Positions 56,939 through 64,000 of a stretch of DNA of 64,000 bases are shown here, piece by piece. Positions within the stretch are counted from its first letter, which is position 1, and the number at the start of each line of letters is the position of its first letter. The notes beneath the pieces are model-generated. The model was given only the letters and a program-made list of their open reading frames with translations. It was not told the DNA's origin and did no database searches. The stretch is taken from the NCBI GenBank assembly GCA_017521565.1, contig JAFXCE010000088.1, positions 1 through 64,000 on the forward strand, written 5' to 3'. Made by a program: the position numbers and the translations under genes. The stretch comes from Clostridia bacterium. GTDB taxonomy: Bacteria > Bacillota > Clostridia > Christensenellales > Aristaeellaceae.

Positions 56939-57916
56939 TTAGTACTTGCGCTCAGCGATGACGTCAGCAGCCTTCACAGAGACCTTGCCCTCGGCGTACT
57001 CGATGCCGCCGTCGATACAGAACGCGCCCTCTTCCGGATGCAGCAGCTCGCGGGAGCCTTCCTCGCCAGCTTCGAGCTTCTTGATCAGCTCGGCAACGGC
57101 GTCGGCGTACAGCGGGTTGCACTCGATGGTGGCGTTCATTTCGCCAGCAACGATCGCGTCGAACGCGGCCTTGACGGAGTCACAGCCAACGATGATGATG
57201 TCCTTGCCCGGAACCTTGCCGGCTGCCTTGATGGCGTCGATGGCGCCCAGAGCCATGTCGTCGTTCTCCGCGAGGAGGACGTCGATGTCTTCGTGAGCCT
57301 TCAGGAAGCTCTCCATGACGGCCTGGCCTTCAGCACGGGTGAAGTTGCCGGTCTGGGAAGCGATGATCTTGTAGTTCGGATAGTCGGCGAGGACTTCCTG
57401 GATACCAGCGGTACGGTCGGTCGCAGCGGCGGCGCCGGTGGTGCCTTCCAGGATGACGACGTTCACGTCTTCAGTGGTGTTCATGTAGTTGACGGTCCAG
57501 CGGGCCATGCGGCGGCCTTCCTCGATGAAGTCGCCACCGAACGCGCCGGCGTACTCGATCTCTTCCATGCAGTCGGGCATACGGTCGATCAGCAGCAGCG
57601 GGATCTCAGCCTCGTTGACTTCCTTGAGGACCTCGTCCCAACCGGTGGTCACAACGCCGGTGAAGAGGATGTAGTCGACGCCCTGGGTGATGAAGTTACG
57701 GAGAGCCTTCACCTGGTTCTCCTGCTTCTGCTGCGCGTCGTCATAGATCATTTCCCAGCCTTCGGCTTCGGCCATGCCGCGCAGGGAGTCGGTGTTGGCG
57801 GTACGCCAGTCAGATTCCTGGCCAACCTGGGAGAAGCCGATGGTCAGCGCGGACGCATTGGCGACGCAGCCGATCACGAGCACGAGGGCGAGAGCGAGAG
57901 TCAGGAACTTCTTCAT
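56939..57916 (-). CDS. ytfQ: Sugar-binding protein, YtfQ-like
   Basis: A 325-residue exported periplasmic-binding-protein-like receptor, first gene of the arabinose operon. The signal sequence (about 1-23) contains a VIGC lipobox at residues 14-17, so it may be a lipoprotein, although cleavage at ASA before LTIGF would match the mature E. coli YtfQ. The mature part tracks YtfQ: LTIGFSQVGQESDWRTANTD, DDAQQKQENQVKALRNFITQ, GVVTTGWDEVLKEVNEAEIP, LEGTTGAAAATDRTAG. YtfQ binds galactofuranose; the operon context here points to L-arabinose. AGGAGG precedes the ATG, and codon use suggests high expression. Confidence 0.9.
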   Translation of the reverse strand: MKKFLTLALALVLVIGCVANASALTIGFSQVGQESDWRTANTDSLRGMAEAEGWEMIYDDAQQKQENQVKALRNFITQGVDYILFTGVVTTGWDEVLKEVNEAEIPLLLIDRMPDCMEEIEYAGAFGGDFIEEGRRMARWTVNYMNTTEDVNVVILEGTTGAAAATDRTAGIQEVLADYPNYKIIASQTGNFTRAEGQAVMESFLKAHEDIDVLLAENDDMALGAIDAIKAAGKVPGKDIIIVGCDSVKAAFDAIVAGEMNATIECNPLYADAVAELIKKLEAGEEGSRELLHPEEGAFCIDGGIEYAEGKVSVKAADVIAERKY

Positions 57917-57983
57917 AGATTTGCCTCCTATTCTGTTTTAGAGTTCCGATCACTGCAGGATACACACCTGCTTCTTAATGAAA

Positions 57984-58012
57984 AGAATATCACAGAATTG
58001 ATAGAATTTCAA
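57984..58012 (-). promoter_or_regulatory. Promoter of the arabinose operon
   Basis: Minus strand: TTGAAA (58012-58007), a 17-base spacer and TATTCT (57989-57984). ATTGA-N7-TCAAT (57998-58014) overlaps the -35 and could be an operator. No araR or araC gene is in the window. The leader is about 65 bases. Confidence 0.65.
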
Positions 58013-58132
58013 TAGCATATTTGCCTTTCGTGAGCAAAAATGCTACGGCGATCGCTTTGAAAATTGTGCATCCGTGACATGAAAGCTATGATGCATGTTC
58101 TATTACACAGAGCGGATAAATATGACGGAAAA

Positions 58133-58164
58133 GGACCGCAGACGCCAAATGCGCTGCGGTCCTG
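58133..58164 (-). terminator. Terminator of glgB
   Basis: Minus strand: AGGACCGCAG ... CTGCGGTCCT with a 12-base loop, then TTTCC. The tail is weak. Confidence 0.65.
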
Positions 58165-58182
58165 TATGGTTATAGAATAGAA

Positions 58183-60303
58183 TTATTTGTCGGCCTTTTC
58201 GGCGGCCTTGGTGCGGCGGGCGCGGGGCTTTTTCTCCGTCGCAGCTGCTTCAGAAGCCGGGGCGGTCTTCTTGGCCGCGGGCTTGCGGGTGGTCTTCTTA
58301 GCGGGCTTCACGTCCTCCGGCAGAATGACCTTCTCTTTGAGGACGACGGCCGTGCGCGCCGGCAGATACAATTCGACATAGTGCTTGCCGTCGAACATCT
58401 TGGTCGGATAGGTGATGTGCTCAATCTGGTTAAAGCCGCCATACTTTTCGTCGTCAGTCGAGAGGGCGACGGTGTATTCGCCCGGCTGATGAACCGGCAC
58501 CAGCACGTTGGTCAGGGACTGAGTCGGATGGAAGTTGAAGGCGAAGAGCAGACCGCGGCGATAGAATACCAGCGTCTTTTCCGGCTGCTTGTTGAGCATC
58601 AGGTCGCCCATCTGCTGGCCGAACATGTCGTTTTCCTTGGTCAGGTGGATCATGTCCTCGTCGAAGTCATTGAGCCACTGATACTTGAGGAAGCCGTTCT
58701 CCTTCAGGCTCCACTGACGGCGGCAGTAGTGGAAGCTCCAGCCGTTGCCCTCGCGCGGGAAGTCGATCCATTCCGGATGACCGAACTCGTTGCCCATGAA
58801 ATTGAGGTAGCCCTCGCCGCCGCCGCCGAGCGTGAACAGGCGGATCATCTTGTGCAGCGCGATGGCGCGGTCGATGACGGGATTGTGGGTGGCCTTGTCC
58901 ATGTCGGTGTACATGGCGGCGTCCGCAAGGCGGAAGATCATGGTCTTGTCGCCGACAAGCGCCTGGTCGTGGCTCTCGACGTAGGCGACGGTGTTCTCGC
59001 CCGGGCGGCGCAGGCACATGTCGCACCACATCTTGAAGATGTCCCAGTCATCGTCGGACTGCTTCACGGCCTTGATCCACATATCCGGCAGGCCCATGCC
59101 CAGACGGTAGTCAAAGCCGATGCCGCCGTCCTCGATGGGCAGGCACATGCCCGGCATGCCGGACATATCCTCGGCGATGGTGATCGCGTTCGGGTTGACC
59201 TCGCGGATCAGCTCGTTGGCCAGCTGCAGGTAGGTGATCGCTTCGGTGTGGGTGTTGTAGGAGAAGTACTTGCTGTTGTCGTTGAAGTCGGTGCCCAGGC
59301 CATGGTCGTGATAGAGCATGGAGGTCACGCCGTCGAAGCGGAAACCGTCGAAGTGATACTCATCCATCCAGAACTTGAGGTTACTGAGCAGGAAGTGCAG
59401 CACGCCGGTCTTGCCGTAGTCGAAGCACTTGGTGCCCCAGGCCGGATGCTCGCCCTTTTCGCCGTCGTGGAAGAACTGCCAGGTTGTGCCGTCGAACATG
59501 TTGATGCCCTCGGCAGTGTTCTTGACAGCATGGGAGTGAACCAGATCGAGCAGGACGCGGATGCCCAGCTTGTGCGCCTTGTTGACCAGATACTTGAGGT
59601 TTTCCGGCTTGCCGAACCAGCTGGAGGCAGCGTAGAAGTTGGAAACCTGATAGCCAAAGGAACCATAATACGGATGCTCCATGATGGCCATGAGCTGAAT
59701 GGTGTTGTAGCCGGCCTTCTTGATGTGCGGAAGCGTCTTGTCGGCGAATTCGCGATAGGTGCCGACCTTGCCCTCCTCCTGCGCCATGCCGACGTGGGCC
59801 TCATAGATATACATGCGCTCTTCGGGCTTGAATTTCTTGTCGGTCCACTTGAAAACCTTCTTGTCGTCGACAACCTCGGCTTCGAAGGAGTTGTTGGTCT
59901 TATTCTGCACGGCGCGGCGGCAGTACAGCGGCAGATGCTCAGTGCGGGTCATGTTCGCGTCCACGACGGTCTTGACCTTGCAGCCGTCCCAGAGCGCTTC
60001 GTCGCCCTCGAGGTAGAGTTCCCAGTTGCCGTCGCCAACGCGCTTGAGCGGATGGCTGGTCGGGTTCCAGTTGTTGAATTCGCCCTCGAGATAGAGCTGG
60101 TGCGCGCTGGGCGCCCATTCGCGGTAATACCATCCGCCATCGACGTGATGGAAGCCATAGTAGTTATGCGCATTGGCAAAATCCTTGAGCGTCTGCCCCT
60201 CGGTGAGCAGGCGATTCTTTGTTGCGCGGTAGAGGAACATGCGCAGGTCGATATCGCCGGCAAAGGGGATCAGCTGAGGATTGAGATCAAGAATACGGTA
60301 CAT
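58183..60303 (-). CDS. glgB: 1,4-alpha-glucan branching enzyme with Lys-rich tail
   Basis: A 706-residue enzyme introducing alpha-1,6 branches into glycogen. The N-terminal CBM48 is at about 50-150 (YYREWAPSAHQLYLEGEFNN) and the GH13 catalytic barrel at about 170-560, with the nucleophile Asp in FDGFRFDGVTSM, Glu in ITIAEDMSGMPG and Asp in VESHDQAL. The pattern is the eukaryote-like GH13_8 form rather than classical bacterial GH13_9. The alpha-amylase C-terminal domain ends at about 660. Residues 667-706 are a Lys/Ala/Arg/Pro-rich tail (AKKTTRKPAAKKTAPAS ... KPRARRTKAAEK) resembling histone H1, unusual for this family. GGAGG lies 8 bases before the ATG. Confidence 0.93.
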   Translation of the reverse strand: MYRILDLNPQLIPFAGDIDLRMFLYRATKNRLLTEGQTLKDFANAHNYYGFHHVDGGWYYREWAPSAHQLYLEGEFNNWNPTSHPLKRVGDGNWELYLEGDEALWDGCKVKTVVDANMTRTEHLPLYCRRAVQNKTNNSFEAEVVDDKKVFKWTDKKFKPEERMYIYEAHVGMAQEEGKVGTYREFADKTLPHIKKAGYNTIQLMAIMEHPYYGSFGYQVSNFYAASSWFGKPENLKYLVNKAHKLGIRVLLDLVHSHAVKNTAEGINMFDGTTWQFFHDGEKGEHPAWGTKCFDYGKTGVLHFLLSNLKFWMDEYHFDGFRFDGVTSMLYHDHGLGTDFNDNSKYFSYNTHTEAITYLQLANELIREVNPNAITIAEDMSGMPGMCLPIEDGGIGFDYRLGMGLPDMWIKAVKQSDDDWDIFKMWCDMCLRRPGENTVAYVESHDQALVGDKTMIFRLADAAMYTDMDKATHNPVIDRAIALHKMIRLFTLGGGGEGYLNFMGNEFGHPEWIDFPREGNGWSFHYCRRQWSLKENGFLKYQWLNDFDEDMIHLTKENDMFGQQMGDLMLNKQPEKTLVFYRRGLLFAFNFHPTQSLTNVLVPVHQPGEYTVALSTDDEKYGGFNQIEHITYPTKMFDGKHYVELYLPARTAVVLKEKVILPEDVKPAKKTTRKPAAKKTAPASEAAATEKKPRARRTKAAEKADK

Positions 60304-60377
60304 CGTTATATCCTCCATTTATGACGTTATTCGCGACAGCAAAACAGAAAGAACAAGGCGTACACAACGCTGTTTTG

Positions 60378-60383
60378 ATTATA
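60378..60383 (-). promoter_or_regulatory. Extended -10 promoter of glgB
   Basis: Minus strand: TGCTATAAT (TATAAT at 60383-60378), about 75 bases before the ATG. The -35 is poor. Confidence 0.5.
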
Positions 60384-60440
60384 GCACATCTTACAGATGG
60401 ACGGGATAGATTTTTTCGAATTCCGGCGGGAAAAGTAAAA

Positions 60441-60476
60441 AAAGGACGCTTCCGAAAAGGAAAGCGTCCGAAAAAA
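60441..60476 (-). terminator. Terminator of the CoA-transferase gene
   Basis: Minus strand: GGACGCTTTCC ... GGAAGCGTCC stem followed by seven T residues. Confidence 0.85.
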
Positions 60477-60483
60477 TACGGCC

Positions 60484-62019
60484 TTAGAAGGGGGAATAGA
60501 TGCCGGAGCCGGTCTCTACGTCGAAGGGCAACAGTTCAAGGACATCCTTGATGGGATCGACGCCGGGATAAACCTCCAGCAGCTTGAGGCCGCGGGCGGT
60601 GAGGATGAACACGCAGCGCTCGGTGATATAGAGCACCTTCTGTCCGTTGTCAATCGCTTTGCGCGCGGAGAAGCTGACGGAGCGCACGGTCTGCACGAAT
60701 TTGGGCACAGAGCCATTTTGCTCGATGGTCACGTTTTCACCATTCTGGCTGACGCTCAGTCCCTTCGTGTTAAACGTGAGGCAGAAGACGACGGTCGGCG
60801 TTTTGGCGGTGATATTGGCGAAGCCGCCGATGCCCGCATAATCGCCGGGACCGCGGTGCGCGTTCACGTTGCCGTAGCGGTCGACCTCCAGCGCGCCCAT
60901 AAAGCAGATATCCAGACCGCCGTTGTTGTACAGATCGAACTGGTTCGCCATATCGTAGACGGCCTGCGCGCCGATCATGCCGCCGAATACCTTGCCGGAG
61001 GCCGGAAAACCGCCGATGCCGCCGGATTCAACCGTCAGCGTAATATGATCGAGCATGCCGCTTTTTCTGGCATACTGGGAGATCATTTCCGGAATGCCGA
61101 TGCCGATGTTGACGATATCCTCCTTGCGCAACTCCTGCGCGGCGCGCCTGCCGATGATATGGCTGGCGAGGCTGCGGCGGCGGCTGCCGGCGGTCGCATT
61201 TTCGAGCTTCTCGGTCCAGTCATGCCAGTTGTCATAGGAAATTTCAAAGCTGCCGGTCAGCGCGGAGAAGGCTTCGTCACGCGGCTCGGGTTCCTTGACG
61301 ACGATGGCGTCCACCAGGCAGCCGGGGATGATCGTGTTGCGCGGGCGGGAGGGCGTATCTACGATGCGGTCAACCTGCACGATGACGATGCCGCTGTTGG
61401 ATTTGACTGCCTGACAGATGGAGAGCGCATCGCCGGACATATACATGTCGTCAAAGGAGATGTTTCCCTTGCGGTCCGCCGCCGTGCCTTTCATCAGCGC
61501 GACTGTGATCTTGGGCAGCTTATAATAGAGGAATTCCTCGTTATCAACGGTGACGACCTTGACAAACGAGCTGTCAGTGGAGATCTGGTTGATGCCGGGG
61601 CCGTCGCGGCGGGGATCGACAAAGATGTCGAGGCCAACCTTGGACAGCGCGCCCGGAATACCGCCCGCCTGCGCGCGGATGGCGTGGGAGATGCACCCGA
61701 GAGGGAGGTTATAGGCCTCAAAATGGTTTTCAAGGATGATCTTCTTGGTGCTGGGCATCGCGCCGAAATGGCCGCAGATCAGGCGATCGACCGCGCCGGC
61801 GCGGATGTAGCCTTCAGCAGCCTTGTTTTCATCCCATACGCCGAAGCCAGCGCTGGAGACAACCGTCAGGTGCTTGGGAGAATGTGTGTGTTCATAGCGG
61901 CGGCCGAGTGCTTCGTGCAGCTCGACAGGGTTTTCAATGCCAACGAAGGAATTGACGCAGATGCAGTCTCCGTCGCGGATCAGGCTGATGGCCTCGTCGG
62001 CGGACATGATACGGTACAT
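60484..62019 (-). CDS. Fused acyl-CoA:carboxylate CoA-transferase (family I)
   Basis: A 511-residue enzyme in which the alpha and beta subunits of a family I CoA-transferase are fused, as in propionate CoA-transferase and YdiF. The N-terminal half has GDCICVNSFVGIENPVELHE and GGIPGALSKVGLDIFVDPRR; the C-terminal half holds the catalytic Glu in TLTVESGGIGGFPASG and the glycine-rich GNVNAHRGPGDYAGIGGF. It moves CoA between short-chain acids, typical of fermentation (acetate, propionate, butyrate or lactate). It is monocistronic with its own promoter. Confidence 0.9.
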   Translation of the reverse strand: MYRIMSADEAISLIRDGDCICVNSFVGIENPVELHEALGRRYEHTHSPKHLTVVSSAGFGVWDENKAAEGYIRAGAVDRLICGHFGAMPSTKKIILENHFEAYNLPLGCISHAIRAQAGGIPGALSKVGLDIFVDPRRDGPGINQISTDSSFVKVVTVDNEEFLYYKLPKITVALMKGTAADRKGNISFDDMYMSGDALSICQAVKSNSGIVIVQVDRIVDTPSRPRNTIIPGCLVDAIVVKEPEPRDEAFSALTGSFEISYDNWHDWTEKLENATAGSRRRSLASHIIGRRAAQELRKEDIVNIGIGIPEMISQYARKSGMLDHITLTVESGGIGGFPASGKVFGGMIGAQAVYDMANQFDLYNNGGLDICFMGALEVDRYGNVNAHRGPGDYAGIGGFANITAKTPTVVFCLTFNTKGLSVSQNGENVTIEQNGSVPKFVQTVRSVSFSARKAIDNGQKVLYITERCVFILTARGLKLLEVYPGVDPIKDVLELLPFDVETGSGIYSPF

Positions 62020-62096
62020 ATTATAAAACAGCCTTTCTGTTGTGGGGTGGATCCATCTGCTTTCCCTTTGGCAGGGAAAAGCGGAAGTTGACAGGC

Positions 62097-62126
62097 ATTA
62101 TACCATATTGCCATGGAAATATGCAA
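62097..62126 (-). promoter_or_regulatory. Promoter of the CoA-transferase gene
   Basis: Minus strand: TTGCAT (62126-62121), an 18-base spacer and TATAAT (62102-62097). A TTTCCC ... GGGAAA hairpin lies in the leader at about 62061-62079. Confidence 0.75.
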
Positions 62127-62168
62127 GTGTGCCAAGTGCCTGATGCATTTCTTTGCGTCAATTCATGG

Positions 62169-62197
62169 TTGCTATCCGATGATGGTACGCGTATAAT
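62169..62197 (+). promoter_or_regulatory. Promoter of the MFS gene
   Basis: TTGCTA (62169-62174), a 17-base spacer and TATAAT (62192-62197). Confidence 0.8.
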
Positions 62198-62230
62198 GGG
62201 CGTATATTCACAGTATACGGAGGCATATCC

Positions 62231-63418
62231 ATGAACCGGATCAAAGAGACATTCAAGGAGGGTTCATCGTTCAGGGCGCTGCTGCTGTCCATTCTGATTA
62301 CGGGCCTGTCCTACGGCCTGTACAAGGGCATGCTGGATAATTATCTGGCGGAAGTGGTGCGCATGGGCGAAATGGACCGCGGCGTTACGGAGTTTTTCAG
62401 GGAGATTCCGGGTATTGCGCTGGTGTTCATCCTTGCTGTATTCTATATGATGTCGGCGGAGACGATGTACAAAGCGGGCGCGGTGATTATGCTCTGCGGT
62501 ATGGGCATGCATGCGCTGCTGCCGCCGCATAAGGTGCTGGTGACGCTGGGTATCTGCGTGTATTCTCTTGGCGAGCATATCCAGCTGGGCATGAAGAGCA
62601 CGCTGATGATGAGCTATGCGCATCCGGGCAAGGGCGGTCAGGCGCTGGGCGTACAGAGCTCGGTCAGCCAGATCGGTACGCTGGCAGGCTATCTGGTGAT
62701 TGTTGGCGCGTTTTCTCTGCTGGCCGCTGAGCCGTATAAGCCGTTTTTCGCCATCGCGGCCATTCTGGCGCTCATCAGCGCGGTGTATTCGCTGCGCATC
62801 AAGGGGCAGAGCCAGGCGGATGCCACCAAGCGCCGCTTCTATTTCCACAGGAAATACGGCAAGTATTACATGCTGGAGATGTTCTACGGCGCGCGCAAGC
62901 AGGTGTTCCTGACCTTCGGCCCGTATGTGCTCATCCTCTTTTACGGCGCCAATGCGGCGACGATCAGCCTGCTGTTTGCCGTTTCGGCGATTGCCTGCTT
63001 CTTCGCTTCGCCCATTGTAGGACGCATCATCGACCGCTTGGGCTATAAGGTGGTCATGGTCAGCGATACGCTGATTCTCGTGATTGTCTGCTTCTTCTAT
63101 GGCTTTGCCCATCATATTTTCCCGCGCGACGCAGCGTTTGTCGTCTGCTGCGTCAATTACGTGCTCGATGCGGTGATTTCGCTGGCGTCGATGGCGTCCA
63201 ATGTCTATGTGAAGGATCTGGCGGACAGCGAGCAGGAGGTCAAGGCGACGATCTCCACCGGCGTGTCGATCAATCATGTGATCACGATCTTCATCGCGCT
63301 CTTTGGCGGCTGGATCTGGGAGACGCTGGGCATCGAGACGCTGTTTATCGCATCGGCCATTCTGGGCCTCTGCAATAGCGCCTATGCGGCAACCATCCAC
63401 ACCGAAAAGACGAGATAA
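62231..63418 (+). CDS. Major facilitator superfamily transporter
   Basis: A 395-residue integral membrane protein with 12 likely membrane segments and a basic central loop (LRIKGQSQADATKRRFYFHR). An MFS-like turn, ASPIVGRIIDRLGYKVVMV, follows segment 8. The subgroup is unclear. The PLP-enzyme gene starts 30 bases after its stop, so the two are one operon; uptake or export of an amino acid handled by that enzyme is a fair guess. GGAGG lies 8 bases before the ATG. Confidence 0.8.
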   Translation: MNRIKETFKEGSSFRALLLSILITGLSYGLYKGMLDNYLAEVVRMGEMDRGVTEFFREIPGIALVFILAVFYMMSAETMYKAGAVIMLCGMGMHALLPPHKVLVTLGICVYSLGEHIQLGMKSTLMMSYAHPGKGGQALGVQSSVSQIGTLAGYLVIVGAFSLLAAEPYKPFFAIAAILALISAVYSLRIKGQSQADATKRRFYFHRKYGKYYMLEMFYGARKQVFLTFGPYVLILFYGANAATISLLFAVSAIACFFASPIVGRIIDRLGYKVVMVSDTLILVIVCFFYGFAHHIFPRDAAFVVCCVNYVLDAVISLASMASNVYVKDLADSEQEVKATISTGVSINHVITIFIALFGGWIWETLGIETLFIASAILGLCNSAYAATIHTEKTR

Positions 63419-63448
63419 GCGAAGGACGGAACGAAAGGAAGGATCGAT

Positions 63449-64000
63449 ATGAAGGCGTTTGAGAAATTGGCGCTGGGCGTTTTCCCCACGCCTGTGCATA
63501 AACTGGAAAACATCAGCAGGCTGCTCGGCACGCAGGTCTACATCAAGCGCGACGACATGACGGGGTTGGGGCTTGGCGGCAATAAGGTCCGAAAGCTCGA
63601 ATACCTGCTTGCGGACGCGAAAGCGAAGGGCGCGCAGGTCGTATTTACCACTGGCGGCGCGCAGTCCAATCATGCGATGCTCACCGCGGCTGCTTGCCGG
63701 AAGCTGGGCATGACGCCTGTTCTGATCCTAAAAAAGCGCGGCGTGACGGCACGGCAGGGCAATCAGCTGCTGGAGCACCTGATGGGTGTGGATGTGCGCC
63801 TGATGGACACGGACAGCTACGAGGACATCTATGCGGAGATGGACCGCGTGGGGCAGGAGATGGGAAAGCCCTATTACAAGATTCCCTGCGGCGGTTCCAA
63901 TGCGCTGGGCACGCTTGGATATGTGGACTGCGTCCGGGAAATTCGCGATCAGGGGATGCAGTTTGATCATATTATCTGTGCGGAGGGCAGCGGCGGCACG
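63449..64000 (+). CDS. D-cysteine desulfhydrase / ACC deaminase family protein (3' end outside window)
   Basis: The first 184 residues of a fold-type II PLP enzyme. The opening FPTPVHKLENISRLLGTQVY, KRDDMTGLGLGGNKVRKLEY (PLP Lys in GGNKVRK) and TTGGAQSNHAMLTAAACRKL are characteristic of D-cysteine desulfhydrase and 1-aminocyclopropane-1-carboxylate deaminase. D-cysteine desulfhydrase, which releases pyruvate, ammonia and sulfide, is the more likely activity in an anaerobe. The reading frame is open to the last base. AAAGGAAGG precedes the ATG. Confidence 0.88.
   Translation, partial: MKAFEKLALGVFPTPVHKLENISRLLGTQVYIKRDDMTGLGLGGNKVRKLEYLLADAKAKGAQVVFTTGGAQSNHAMLTAAACRKLGMTPVLILKKRGVTARQGNQLLEHLMGVDVRLMDTDSYEDIYAEMDRVGQEMGKPYYKIPCGGSNALGTLGYVDCVREIRDQGMQFDHIICAEGSGGT

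Noticed and set aside
58381-60324. 647-codon plus-strand frame opposite glgB
   Set aside because: It is a shadow of glgB, whose catalytic residues are all visible on the minus strand.
1-64000. Insertion sequences, prophage, integrases, tRNA or rRNA genes
   Set aside because: No transposase, integrase, phage structural gene, cloverleaf or rRNA-like segment was recognised on either strand. The region looks like stable chromosome.

Overview
The window looks like chromosome from a strictly anaerobic, moderately GC-rich Clostridia (Bacillota), probably a gut or rumen commensal. Several things point there: the darA-holB-ricT block, an HPr kinase (HprK), a T-box leader, an sdpR-sdpI pair, BspA-type leucine-rich-repeat proteins, secreted proteins with Pro-Thr linkers, a TRAP-TAXI transporter and secreted flavinylated reductase-like proteins. 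Most promoters are clear sigma-A type and most transcription units end in good hairpin terminators. I see no prophage, insertion sequence, CRISPR array, rRNA or tRNA gene. I do not assign a genus.

Layout. 1-5.2 kb: 3' end of serS, an M19 dipeptidase, an XRE regulator, a LysR regulator and an aminopeptidase P. 5.4-8.6 kb: a 1058-residue secreted multidomain protein. 8.7-14.5 kb: c-di-AMP receptor darA, holB, ricT (with a repetitive charged tail), a small ferredoxin, a CapA-like protein and a P1 peptidase. 14.5-17.1 kb (minus strand): glycosyltransferase, ribbon-helix-helix protein and SPFH membrane protein behind a strong promoter with a symmetric operator. 17.2-22.1 kb: a cytoplasmic LRR protein, a DUF1846 protein and a secreted SH3b/PG-binding/PDZ protein.

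22.5-35.5 kb is the most accessory-looking region. Three consecutive secreted flavoproteins carry four DxxxGAT flavinylation motifs. They are followed by an extragenic repeat, a HAD phosphatase, a PG-binding protein and a LysR gene. The LysR gene is divergent from a T-box-controlled TRAP-TAXI importer, and a D-2-hydroxyacid dehydrogenase follows. A plausible but unproven reading is uptake and extracytoplasmic reduction of organic acids, possibly aromatic ones.

35.7-48.1 kb: hprK, a ROK glucokinase and a beta-lactamase-like hydrolase; sdpR-sdpI; a heterodimeric ABC exporter; a DUF134-NifX fusion facing an MBL hydrolase and a radical SAM protein; a small secreted protein; and a PfkB kinase. 48.2-58.0 kb (minus strand): a PH-domain protein, a 76-residue protein, and one seven-gene arabinose operon (YtfQ-R-T-YjfF-like importer, then araB, araA, araD). 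58.2-64 kb: glgB with a histone-like tail, a fused CoA-transferase, an MFS permease and the start of a D-cysteine desulfhydrase-like gene.

Regulatory DNA is unusually legible. Several promoters carry perfect inverted repeats at, or just beside, the -10 or -35 element, suggesting local repressors: SPFH operon, sdpRI, DUF134-NifX, PH-domain gene and the lysR/T-box divergent region.
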